In this document: piece by piece, positions 6,192-12,227 of the stretch
How the letters are laid out: every line of letters begins with the position of its first letter
Position numbering within the stretch: the first letter of the stretch is position 1
Virus record (IMG/VR): IMGVR_UViG_3300010430_000544
Span: 1 to 20,550 of that record
Origin: a virus
Reading direction: 5' to 3' (one strand)
DNA length: 20,550 bases
The notes under the pieces: generated by a model
Seen by the model: only the letters and a program-made list of their open reading frames with translations
Database searches by the model: none
Told to the model about the DNA's origin: nothing
Translations under genes and position numbers: made by a program

Positions 6192-7658
6192 TTAGAGCCA
6201 TGACGACGGGTCATCTTGCATGATAACGTCGGATATGCTCTTTTTTGTCCGCAGTGCGGTAATAATTTTAGTGTCGATTGTCTTTTCAGCTTCTAAGTCT
6301 ACATAAGTCACCTTGTCAGTTTGTCCGATTCTGTGCGCCCTATCTTCGCTCTGCAAGCGTGCTTCCAAAGAAAAGTCGTTGCTGTAATATATTACAGTCT
6401 TTGCTTGCGTAAGTGTCAAGCCATATCCGCCGGAATGTTGCTGCCCGACGAAAAAAAGACATGTTTCGTCGTTCTGGAATCGGTCAACGTGCGTTTCGCG
6501 GTCGTGCTTGTCGACGCCGCCGTGGTAGTCCACAACTGATTTACGCCCGTATTCCTTCCGCAATAGAACGGTGATTGCTTCAAGTTCAGCGCGGAATCGC
6601 GCCCAGATTATAATTTTACCGTCGGGCAACGCCTCTTCCACGACGTCTGACAGCGCCGACAAGCGGTTATTCGGTCCGGGTATAGCAACGGCTGGCGCAT
6701 ACTCTTCCGCCGGCACAAACCCGCCCAGAACTTGTTGCAAGCGCAATAGCTTCGTCAGGACGTTGGCAACGGTGATTTCTTCGCCGTGCGTCAGTTCGTA
6801 CAAGCTTTTTTCCTTGATTTCCCGGTACAGCTTCGCCTGTTCTGTGCTAACAGGCACAAGGCGGCGTTCAAAAATCTTGTCTGGCAGGTCCAAGCATTCG
6901 TCTTTCGTTACCCGGTAGCTTACTGACTGAATGTTGCGCGTCAGTTCGTCAAGGTTTTTGTAACACACCAGCGATTCATAATGTTGATTCGTCTTGCGGT
7001 TCAGCTCCCGTTTCCATTCTGCGTAACGGTGTTTGTAACTGTAAAAATTATCGAATCCAAGGTATTTACTTCCAAGGAACCCCATTTGCGCGAATGCGTC
7101 AAGGGGTCCGTTCGTGATAAGTGTTCCGGTCATGATCCTGCGGAACGTTGCACGCTTGCCCAACGTCGTCAAGGTTTTGGTGCGCTTGGCGCCCGGCGTC
7201 TTTATCTTGCTGGATTCGTCAATGCAGACCATTGCAGGGAATGCGTTCAGCAACTGCGCAAGGAACTTGGCAGCCTTGCCGGTCATGCCGCTTCCGAACG
7301 CTTCGATGTTCATTGCAACAATGCGCAGCCCGGGTCCTTCGTCCCACAACTTGTCGATTTCCTTTTTCTCGGCTGCTTTCATGGTCGACGCCCAGACTGC
7401 CGCCCGGTACTTTGTCCATTCTGGCACGTGTGCCGGCACTTCGCGCAGTATCCAATTCCTATGCACACCGTTTGGCGCGATAACAACAAGCAACCTGATT
7501 TTGTCGCGTGCCCACAACCACGCCGCAGTGTCACAGCCTACCTTTGACTTACCGGTGCCCATGCCCATTAAAAAAGCAAAGTCGGTTTCGTCGCGGCTCA
7601 GCCTAAAGACTTTGTCTTGATGGTCAAAGGGTTTGGTCTTGTAATCGTAATCAAGCAT
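6192..7658 (-). CDS. SNF2-family (superfamily 2) DNA helicase/translocase
   Basis: A 488-residue ATPase of the SNF2/Rad54-like group, common in phage replication modules. Motifs: Walker A MGMGTGKS (31-38), VVIAPNGVHRNW (58-69), IDESSKIK (motif II, 146-153), MTGT (motif III, 176-179), HSGGYGLTLTQAKTVI (motif V, 408-423) and QSEDRAHRIGQ (motif VI, 436-446). The HRIGQ arginine finger is typical of SNF2 enzymes. It has both RecA-like lobes and no obvious extra domains. It is the first gene after the long intergenic control region, with promoter-like sequences about 30-90 nt upstream, so it leads the replication operon. It probably remodels or translocates on DNA during early replication or transcription. 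ATG 7658 has a modest GGGAAG site. Confidence 0.92.
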   Translation of the reverse strand: MLDYDYKTKPFDHQDKVFRLSRDETDFAFLMGMGTGKSKVGCDTAAWLWARDKIRLLVVIAPNGVHRNWILREVPAHVPEWTKYRAAVWASTMKAAEKKEIDKLWDEGPGLRIVAMNIEAFGSGMTGKAAKFLAQLLNAFPAMVCIDESSKIKTPGAKRTKTLTTLGKRATFRRIMTGTLITNGPLDAFAQMGFLGSKYLGFDNFYSYKHRYAEWKRELNRKTNQHYESLVCYKNLDELTRNIQSVSYRVTKDECLDLPDKIFERRLVPVSTEQAKLYREIKEKSLYELTHGEEITVANVLTKLLRLQQVLGGFVPAEEYAPAVAIPGPNNRLSALSDVVEEALPDGKIIIWARFRAELEAITVLLRKEYGRKSVVDYHGGVDKHDRETHVDRFQNDETCLFFVGQQHSGGYGLTLTQAKTVIYYSNDFSLEARLQSEDRAHRIGQTDKVTYVDLEAEKTIDTKIITALRTKKSISDVIMQDDPSSWL

Positions 7659-7692
7659 TCTATCGCTTCCCGCGTTTGTGTCGTCGGCATTG

Positions 7693-7720
7693 ATAGTACA
7701 GTTTTAGCGCTGACTGTCAA
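7693..7720 (-). promoter_or_regulatory. Sigma70-type promoter for the replication operon
   Basis: On the minus strand a perfect -35 TTGACA (7720-7715) is followed after 16 bp by a -10-like TACTAT (7698-7693). Transcription would start near 7686, leaving a leader of about 28 nt before the SNF2-like ATG at 7658. The spacer contains ACAGT...ACTGT inverted half-sites around AGCGCT, which could be an operator. The -10 matches consensus at 4 of 6 positions. Confidence 0.5.
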
Positions 7721-7731
7721 CGCGGAAAAAG

Positions 7732-7755
7732 TCCCTATAAGAGAAATACTATACC
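7732..7755. repeat. 24-bp inverted repeat, left copy
   Basis: This sequence, starting TCCCTATAAGAG and ending ATACTATACC, is exactly the reverse complement of 7974-7997. Nothing outside the 24 bp is conserved between the copies. It lies 74 bp before the SNF2-like start codon. Confidence 0.9.
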
Positions 7756-7778
7756 ACCCAATTCGCATTTTGTGTCGA
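7748..7778 (-). promoter_or_regulatory. Second, extended -10 promoter overlapping the left inverted repeat
   Basis: The minus strand reads TGGTATAGT (extended -10, hexamer 7753-7748, 5 of 6 matches). A TCGACA -35 candidate (7778-7773) lies 19 bp away, slightly longer than ideal. The -10 is built from the left copy of the 24-bp inverted repeat, so any protein binding the repeat would affect this promoter. Confidence 0.35.
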
Positions 7779-7820
7779 AAAACCCGATACCCACATTGCA
7801 AGCGTGGTTGTAAAGTGTAG

Positions 7821-7829
7821 TTATCCACA
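7821..7829 (+). other. Consensus DnaA box
   Basis: TTATCCACA is an exact match to the E. coli high-affinity DnaA box. It lies between the arms of the TAAAGTGTA/TACACTTTA inverted pair and beside the TATACC array, next to an AT-rich run (7881-7950). A single box does not prove an origin, but this is the only long intergenic region in the window and it abuts the replication genes. Confidence 0.45.
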
Positions 7830-7950
7830 ATTTGTATACCATGTATACCGGGTACTGGTATATGGTTGGTATACACTTTAGCGTTGATCTATAACATAAA
7901 ACAGGGAATATACTAGTATACTACCCAAAATAAATAAAACTGACCAAATC

Positions 7951-7969
7951 AGGCAACTTCAAATTGCCT
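7951..7969. other. Short hairpin/inverted repeat next to the right 24-bp repeat
   Basis: AGGCAA and TTGCCT (6 bp each) are separated by a 7-nt loop, 4 bp from the right 24-bp repeat. On the minus strand the sequence that follows is T-rich only after about ten bases, so terminator function is doubtful. It may be part of the same protein-binding region. Confidence 0.3.
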
Positions 7970-7973
7970 AGTA

Positions 7974-7997
7974 GGTATAGTATTTCTCTTATAGGGA
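7974..7997. repeat. 24-bp inverted repeat, right copy
   Basis: Perfect reverse complement of the left copy, 218 bp away. It contains TATAGT reading rightwards, but without a good -35, and it lies 14 bp from the T-run of the late-operon terminator. I see no recombinase gene in this window that would argue for an invertible segment. Confidence 0.9.
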
Positions 7998-8010
7998 AGT
8001 TTCGATTTGG

Positions 8011-8063
8011 GATAAAAAGCCCAGTCCGCCCGGCTGGAAGCGTGCCGATAACGGCGGACTGGG
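8011..8063 (-). terminator. Intrinsic terminator of the tail/lysis transcription unit
   Basis: On the minus strand a perfect 11-bp stem CCCAGTCCGCC/GGCGGACTGGG (8063-8053 and 8030-8020) holds a 22-nt loop, which itself contains a CGGC/GCCG helper stem. It is followed directly by CTTTTTAT. It starts two bases after the Rz1 stop codon, so it ends the leftward late transcript before the intergenic control region. Confidence 0.9.
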
Positions 8064-8065
8064 AA

Positions 8066-8350
8066 TCACTCGGACTCGACCCACTCCCGCAGCGCTTCGT
8101 GTTTGCGCTTGCAGTCGTGATAGGCGGCGATATCGTCCAAATGCGCCGTCAGGATCAAGGACACGGCGTCAGACACGCCGATTTCAGGAAGGTTAGCTGG
8201 CAGCTCGGACAGCGGACCGCAGTCGGAAAACGCTTCTACGGGCTTCTGCCTGCTCAGGTCGTTATTGATCAGCGGCAGAGTCGTTCCACAACCGGGCAAA
8301 ATCAGCCCCGAAAGGATTACGGCTGCCACCATCGGCGCAAATTTCGTCAT
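8066..8350 (-). CDS. Rz1-like outer-membrane lipoprotein spanin (o-spanin)
   Basis: A 94-residue protein with a lipoprotein signal peptide: basic start MTKF, hydrophobic run to about residue 19, then lipobox LILPGC with the lipidated Cys21. The mature part is about 74 residues, typical for o-spanins, though not strongly proline-rich. It has two further cysteines (CGPLSE and DCKRK). Its start lies inside the 3' end of the Rz-like gene in another frame (89-bp overlap), the classical overlapped Rz/Rz1 arrangement. With Rz it would bridge and fuse the inner and outer membranes at the last step of lysis. The pair shows that the host is Gram-negative. Confidence 0.85.
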   Translation of the reverse strand: MTKFAPMVAAVILSGLILPGCGTTLPLINNDLSRQKPVEAFSDCGPLSELPANLPEIGVSDAVSLILTAHLDDIAAYHDCKRKHEALREWVESE

Positions 8351-8654
8351 CTGACTTCACCACAGCCGCAGAGCGCAGCTTTTCTTGTAGGTTGCTGCGT
8401 TGCATACGCAGTGTTGCTAGGTCTGCCGACAGCGCTTGTGCTGCCTCTTCATCAATCTGTTGCTGTGCTTTGTACTTGTGCAAGTAAGCTTCCCGCTGCT
8501 TCGCGTAATCGCTTACGACTTCGGCTTGCTTCCGTGCCATTTTGTTCTGGTACCGCCAGCCGTTCGTCGTCCACCCGGCCGCAAATATCCCCAGAATTAC
8601 CGCCGCGATTCCGACTCTTTTTGGGGTTACGAACTTTAAGGCTTGCAAATACAT
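8262..8654 (-). CDS. Rz-like inner-membrane spanin (i-spanin)
   Basis: About 130 residues, with one N-terminal membrane anchor (VGIAAVILGIFAAGW). A long periplasmic helix rich in Ala, Gln, Lys and Glu (about residues 35-95, including YAKQREAYLHKYKAQQQIDE) follows, suited to a coiled coil, and it ends in a short soluble tail. This is the type II i-spanin topology. The start may be ATG 8654 or TTG 8660. An AAAGG site sits about 8 nt before the TTG and 14 nt before the ATG, so TTG is a real possibility. The gene follows the dNMP kinase by about 20 bp and overlaps the o-spanin gene downstream. Confidence 0.83.
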   Translation of the reverse strand: MYLQALKFVTPKRVGIAAVILGIFAAGWTTNGWRYQNKMARKQAEVVSDYAKQREAYLHKYKAQQQIDEEAAQALSADLATLRMQRSNLQEKLRSAAVVKSDDEICADGGSRNPFGADFARLWNDSAADQ

Positions 8655-8672
8655 CGACAATAAACGCCTTTT

Positions 8673-9212
8673 TCATACGGTTGTATTGCTCCAAACGCTA
8701 TAAACGTATGCTGCAACTTGGTGTAATTGCTCTATTGTACCAGTATTCCGAATGGTTGTGGTGATTAAGCGTCTATCAACGCCAGTTTCTGACGAATGTC
8801 CGGCGTTATCTACCGGCGGCGCGATTCCGCCGACGACTTCAACCAGAATTCCGTCGTTCTTTTCGATCCATTCCGCTTCGTTATCAAACCGAATGTCGGG
8901 GACTATGACGTGCGGGTGTTTAGCAAGCCTTTGTTCTGCCAGCAATAGCCACAAATCGGGGTGTATCCAGTCCCTGCCCCATTCGGTGCCAAGCGTCTGC
9001 GCAAGGTAACGCGGCGAAAGTGAAAGCCAGTCAATTTCCTTTTCTTTTTTCTCGCGGTCGTCCCATATATCAGGCGTCAGGTCAAACCCTGCTTCAATCA
9101 TTCGTTTGATAGGGTCCGCCAGACTGTATCGGAAAAAATTATGGTTTTCAATGAAGTATTTCGCGAAAGTGTCTTTACCGCTCCCGGCTTTTCCAGTGAT
9201 CCCAATCAGCAT
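8673..9212 (-). CDS. Deoxynucleoside monophosphate kinase
   Basis: A 179-residue P-loop kinase phosphorylating dNMPs to dNDPs for phage DNA synthesis. It has Walker A GITGKAGSGKDT (4-15), RYSLADPIKRM (33-43) and LGTEWGRDWIHPDLW (74-88), characteristic of the phage dNMP kinase family (T4 gene 1 type), followed by VIVPDIRFDNEAEW (98-111). The ATG at 9212 lies inside the 3' end of the upstream Ntn-hydrolase gene (38-bp overlap), and AAAGGTG is found about 8 nt upstream. It sits among takeover and lysis genes instead of with the replication genes. Confidence 0.88.
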   Translation of the reverse strand: MLIGITGKAGSGKDTFAKYFIENHNFFRYSLADPIKRMIEAGFDLTPDIWDDREKKEKEIDWLSLSPRYLAQTLGTEWGRDWIHPDLWLLLAEQRLAKHPHVIVPDIRFDNEAEWIEKNDGILVEVVGGIAPPVDNAGHSSETGVDRRLITTTIRNTGTIEQLHQVAAYVYSVWSNTTV

Positions 9213-9654
9213 AATTTCGCACCTTTTTTATTTCGTTCAAATTCAGGACAGATAAGCCGATGCCTGAATAAGCGTCGTGCCGTATCCCGATGTCGACCGC
9301 CCTTACAGCGTCGGCGCCTGCTTCCATTGCGCCCATTGCCAAATCACAGCCACTTCCCCACGAATCAAACTGCCCCCAAACCTGCATAGGGACCATATTA
9401 CTGTCGTATTCTACCAGCTCGCCAGTGTTCAGGTCCACAACTACAATCGTCGTGTCGTCGTTAATATGCCACCCGTTGTCTGGCTTTCCGGCCTGCCACC
9501 AGTCGCGGAACTTCAACCCGTCGGATAACACGCCGGCAACCGCAATTACGGCGCCCTTCACTGCCCACATTTTCGCGCATTCCTTCCGGCTGTTCCCGCA
9601 AGTTGTTTGCCGGTCAGACGCCAGAATACCGTCCTTGTAGGCAATCGTTGTCAT
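9175..9654 (-). CDS. Proteasome/HslV-like Ntn-hydrolase
   Basis: A 159-residue protein starting MTTIAYKDGILASDRQTT, closely resembling the start of HslV and proteasome beta subunits, where Met removal exposes the catalytic N-terminal Thr. Following landmarks fit the fold: the ASDRQ turn, a lysine in ECAKMW (about residue 29) in place of Lys33, a hydrophobic strand AVIAVAGVLSDG, and a C-terminal GSGCDLAMGAMEAGADAVRAV segment matching the G-S-G nucleophile-support loop and following helix. I chose ATG 9654 because it overlaps the upstream stop as ATGA and puts Thr at position 2; a longer frame exists to 9792. No partner ATPase is visible here. It may use host HslU, act alone, or process host proteins (inference). 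Confidence 0.78.
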   Translation of the reverse strand: MTTIAYKDGILASDRQTTCGNSRKECAKMWAVKGAVIAVAGVLSDGLKFRDWWQAGKPDNGWHINDDTTIVVVDLNTGELVEYDSNMVPMQVWGQFDSWGSGCDLAMGAMEAGADAVRAVDIGIRHDAYSGIGLSVLNLNEIKKVRNYADWDHWKSRER

Positions 9655-11189
9655 ATTTTCCAGCGCCCGTCTATAACGTGCAATAGGGAACGCTTGCCGT
9701 TGGCATATACAACGCAGTTCGTGTGTAACCAGCTCGAAGGACCGCGATTGTACTGAACCTTCAACTTGCTGTTCGTGCCCACCTGAAAGCAACCCTCTTC
9801 AATACCCGGGCTGTGGCTGTGTCCGATTACGGATTTAACGCCGATCCGCTTCAGGTTGGCGAGACTTCCCCGGGAACCGTTCGGACCGATGTCACCGTGC
9901 ATGGCTAGTTCGATTTTCAGCGCCGCGTATGCTTCGTCGCGTTTTAGTAACTTATGCGGTACCTTGAGCATTTTCGCTGCCCAGTACGAAAACGGGTCGA
10001 CTGTGCTTGCACCGCTTTCGGTCATGGACGTGTTTTCGACCATTGCCAGCGCCGTTTCAAGGTAAAATTCCATGTTTGCCGGGTCTTTTTTCCAGTCTGT
10101 GTCTAGTATCCACCTCGATAACCCTTCGTTGTGGTTGCTCGGCACAATGACATTTTCCCGCCCCTTGCCGTACCGGTTGACGTAGTCGCAGGTTAGTTTG
10201 ACTTCTGCGCGAACGCACGACATTTCCGCTCGGTGCTTCGCCAAAGCGATGAATGGATTTTTCTGGTCGTGCCAATTTCCGACATAGTTGTCGAACACGT
10301 CATGCCAGACGAAACGCCGTGGATTAAGTACGGCAGCCATTGACTGCGGACCCTCAAAATTAGCTTGTGCAACCCCTTCGTCGGCAAATGCTGCATGCGT
10401 ATCCCCAAATATCAAAGCGGCAGCCGGCGGCGCCTTTTGTACCGTTGTCGGTGTGTACCGCTTGTTAAGATCAATAATGGAACCATTCTTGCATGCGCTC
10501 AATTGTCGCATGTAAAACACGTCGTCTTCAATCTCGACAAGCATGGCTCCGAACGAATGGTGGAAACCGCCCTTTTTGCCAACTGGCGTGTCGGTGTAGT
10601 TTTCCACCGTGCACGCTCCGGTCGTGGCCATGATCTTGGGCAACTTGTGGTTCGGCGTCGGTACGGACTTCAACTGAACTTTCGGGTGCGCAAGGATTCC
10701 CGAACAGGCGCCGGTCATGGACTCAAACCCGGTCAGTGGTAAAACTGCCGTCGGCTGTGTCCGTATATCCGCCAACAGTATCAGGTTTTCGTTAAGCGCT
10801 GACCGTGACGAATACAGATAAGGTTCAACGTCTTCGTGCCACCAGTCGTCGCACTCAGCATTTTTACCCCAGTGACTTGTTGGGTTTTTGTATCGAATCG
10901 GCACGACAACTAGCTGCGCGTCGTTGTGATCGCAGTAAACTTGCAGGGTTTTCAGTGAAATGTGCGGGTCGGTTGCGTTTTGCGCTGCCGTTATGACGAA
11001 TCGCGTTGACGATGGCAGCCGGCGCTCAAACTTTTTGTAAGCCGGTACCGGTACCGGTGCTTTATCTAATGGGTTCGCTGTTGTTCTTTCGCATCCTTTG
11101 CACTTGTACATTTGTTGCTTGCCATTCTGGCGTGAACGCGACCCGTTCTTTGTAAGCGAACCGCGTTCGCCACAGTGCGGACAATACAT
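9651..11189 (-). CDS. Zinc-ribbon plus metallophosphoesterase protein (T5 A1-like architecture)
   Basis: A 512-residue two-part protein. Residues 1-40 form an InsA/transposase-type zinc ribbon: CPHC (3-6) and CKGC (30-33) around a basic stretch. A proline-valine linker (APVPVPA) leads to a large domain whose C-terminal half carries calcineurin-like phosphoesterase motifs: GDTH (262-265), WHDVFDN (295-301), SNHNE (351-355), MHGDIG (430-435) and GHSHSPG (456-462). Such proteins are metal-dependent nucleases or phosphatases. The architecture and the segment around ILAHPKVQLKSVPTP recall the T5 A1 protein, which acts in host-DNA degradation and DNA transfer; that match is from memory. It is followed, with an ATGA overlap, by the Ntn hydrolase. 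AGGGG lies about 7 nt before ATG 11189. The DNA target is unknown. Confidence 0.75.
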   Translation of the reverse strand: MYCPHCGERGSLTKNGSRSRQNGKQQMYKCKGCERTTANPLDKAPVPVPAYKKFERRLPSSTRFVITAAQNATDPHISLKTLQVYCDHNDAQLVVVPIRYKNPTSHWGKNAECDDWWHEDVEPYLYSSRSALNENLILLADIRTQPTAVLPLTGFESMTGACSGILAHPKVQLKSVPTPNHKLPKIMATTGACTVENYTDTPVGKKGGFHHSFGAMLVEIEDDVFYMRQLSACKNGSIIDLNKRYTPTTVQKAPPAAALIFGDTHAAFADEGVAQANFEGPQSMAAVLNPRRFVWHDVFDNYVGNWHDQKNPFIALAKHRAEMSCVRAEVKLTCDYVNRYGKGRENVIVPSNHNEGLSRWILDTDWKKDPANMEFYLETALAMVENTSMTESGASTVDPFSYWAAKMLKVPHKLLKRDEAYAALKIELAMHGDIGPNGSRGSLANLKRIGVKSVIGHSHSPGIEEGCFQVGTNSKLKVQYNRGPSSWLHTNCVVYANGKRSLLHVIDGRWKI

Positions 11190-11205
11190 AGGAACCCCTT
11201 AATCG

Positions 11206-11481
11206 TTAGTTCTTTCCCCTATTGTTGAACTTTTCCTGAAGACTTTCAACCTGTAATTGCAAAAAAAGCTTTTCTGTCTCAGTTTTGTTGCGGTCGGATT
11301 CGGCGCGAATGGCAGCCACCACAGTTTCGAGGTGGTCTGACAACTCTTCGCGTGTCACTGATTGATTGATTCGTTTACTAACCCAATACACCCAATTAAC
11401 CCCGAAAAACCCTGCGATTGAAGCACCTACACCCGCCAGATACTTCCACACCGCAACCCCGCCAAGAATCTCAGCCGACAT
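11206..11481 (-). CDS. Small membrane protein with coiled coil, possible holin-system component (91 aa)
   Basis: A 91-residue protein with one N-terminal hydrophobic segment (about residues 12-33, including YLAGVGASIAGFFGVNWVYW). An amphipathic, charged helix follows to the end (TREELSDHLETVVAAIRAES and onward). The start overlaps the upstream small membrane gene by 11 bp and has an AGGG site. Placed immediately after the endolysin and a two-segment membrane protein, it may be an antiholin, a holin partner or a lysis regulator. It is not the i-spanin, because a better Rz-like gene lies next to Rz1. Confidence 0.72.
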   Translation of the reverse strand: MSAEILGGVAVWKYLAGVGASIAGFFGVNWVYWVSKRINQSVTREELSDHLETVVAAIRAESDRNKTETEKLFLQLQVESLQEKFNNRGKN

Positions 11482-11683
11482 TTTCCCTGTTTCCCCTGCG
11501 CCACTTAAAAAGTCCGATTGCGACCGCCGGAATCCCTACAACGACAGTCAGCGCGCTTGTGACCGCCGCGTTTATCAAGGTGACATCGTCAAAAACCTTG
11601 TACACAACCCACGTCATAAGCCCATAGGTCCATAATACCAGAATTGCAGAAAGTATTTTGTTCTTTTCCATGTAAACCCACAT
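11471..11683 (-). CDS. Small two-segment membrane protein, holin candidate
   Basis: About 70 residues, with two hydrophobic segments (ILSAILVLWTYGLMTWVVY and INAAVTSALTVVVGIPAVAI) joined by a short loop with charged residues (KVFDDV). It ends in a basic tail (KWRRGNREN), as in class II holins with both ends cytoplasmic. Starts at 11683 (MWVYMEKN) and 11671 (MEKNKIL) are both possible, and a TTG at 11689 overlaps the endolysin stop. None has a strong ribosome binding site, and the dual nearby starts recall holin/antiholin pairs. The endolysin directly upstream lacks a signal peptide, so a holin is needed, which supports this role. Confidence 0.72.
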   Translation of the reverse strand: MWVYMEKNKILSAILVLWTYGLMTWVVYKVFDDVTLINAAVTSALTVVVGIPAVAIGLFKWRRGNRENVG

Positions 11684-11685
11684 AT

Positions 11686-12225
11686 TCAAAACGCTGCCCG
11701 CCTATACCAACCAAGTGAAAACGCCTGTAACTTCGGCTTTCTCTTCATTATACCGGTATAGAACGCCCTTTGCAGCTCCCTGATACTTATCACCAGATCA
11801 TAATCGAAATGGTTAAGGGAATTAACCACTTGTAATGTGTTAGGACCAACCACCCCGTCGTCAATCAATGGGCTGCCCATGGCGCTACATGCCCGCTGCG
11901 CGATTTTCCACGCCTGTTTGCTGCCCATGTTCACGCACATGTCGAATATTTTCGTTGCAGCCATCTGACTTTTGACACTGTCAAGCTGGCTCGCGTCCCA
12001 GAACGCCACACGGTACACGTTCTTCGCCTGTGGAACTGTCATTGCCATAATGTCGTCAATGTCAACGTCGCCGTCGCCGTCGAAGTCGCCCAGCAGGTCG
12101 CCGCGCTTCGTCAGGAAACGCAAGGAAACGCCGTACTTGGTAGCGCCGCCCGGGTCGCTCTTGTGATTCACAAAACCGCCTTCGTGCTCCAATATGTGCG
12201 GGATAGATATCTGAAAATTAGCCAT
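11686..12225 (-). CDS. Endolysin, GH108-type lysozyme with an EF-hand-like loop
   Basis: A 179-residue cytoplasmic muralytic enzyme. The N-terminus ILEHEGGFVNHKSDPGGATKYG (11-32) is the glycoside hydrolase family 108 signature with catalytic Glu15 in EGG and the DPGG motif. Residues 47-58 (DFDGDGDVDIDD) form a textbook EF-hand/dockerin-type calcium loop, with Asp at positions 1, 3, 5, 7, 9 and 12 and Gly at 6. The C-terminal part (about 110-179), with FYTGIMKRKPKLQAFSLGWYRRA, matches the peptidoglycan-binding domain usually fused to GH108. No signal peptide or SAR segment is present, so release depends on a holin. ATG 12225 overlaps no gene and has AGGA about 11 nt upstream within the tail-tip gene end. 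Confidence 0.88.
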   Translation of the reverse strand: MANFQISIPHILEHEGGFVNHKSDPGGATKYGVSLRFLTKRGDLLGDFDGDGDVDIDDIMAMTVPQAKNVYRVAFWDASQLDSVKSQMAATKIFDMCVNMGSKQAWKIAQRACSAMGSPLIDDGVVGPNTLQVVNSLNHFDYDLVISIRELQRAFYTGIMKRKPKLQAFSLGWYRRAAF

Positions 12226-12227
12226 TT

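Larger units (their letters stand above)
7749..7980. repeat. TATACC/GGTATA motif array in an AT-rich segment
   Basis: TATACC occurs at the end of the left 24-bp repeat and in GTATACC at 7834-7840 and 7843-7849. The inverse GGTATA occurs at 7857, at 7868-7874 (GGTATAC) and at the start of the right 24-bp repeat. Three forward copies are therefore followed by three inverted copies. Palindromes TATACTAGTATA (7909-7920) and TAGTATACTA (7914-7923), and an inverted pair TAAAGTGTA/TACACTTTA (7811-7819 and 7872-7880), lie in the same stretch. These look like iterons or operators for a DNA-binding protein. Confidence 0.5.

Noticed and set aside
7732-7997. Invertible promoter segment flanked by the 24-bp inverted repeats
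   Set aside because: No invertase or recombinase gene is seen in the window, and nothing inside suggests two functional orientations. Binding sites or origin repeats are simpler.
8452-8694. 80-aa minus-strand frame overlapping the i-spanin gene
   Set aside because: No hydrophobic or other domain signal. The overlapping frame encodes a clear membrane anchor and coiled coil of an i-spanin.
7964-8764. 266-aa open frame on the plus strand from the intergenic region across the spanin genes
   Set aside because: It lies antisense to the well-supported Rz/Rz1 pair, crosses the terminator, has no recognisable domain, and would be the only plus-strand gene.
11042-11058. Palindromic GGTACC repeats in the A1-like gene
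   Set aside because: They are explained by the codons of the Pro-Val linker APVPVPA and show no sign of separate function.
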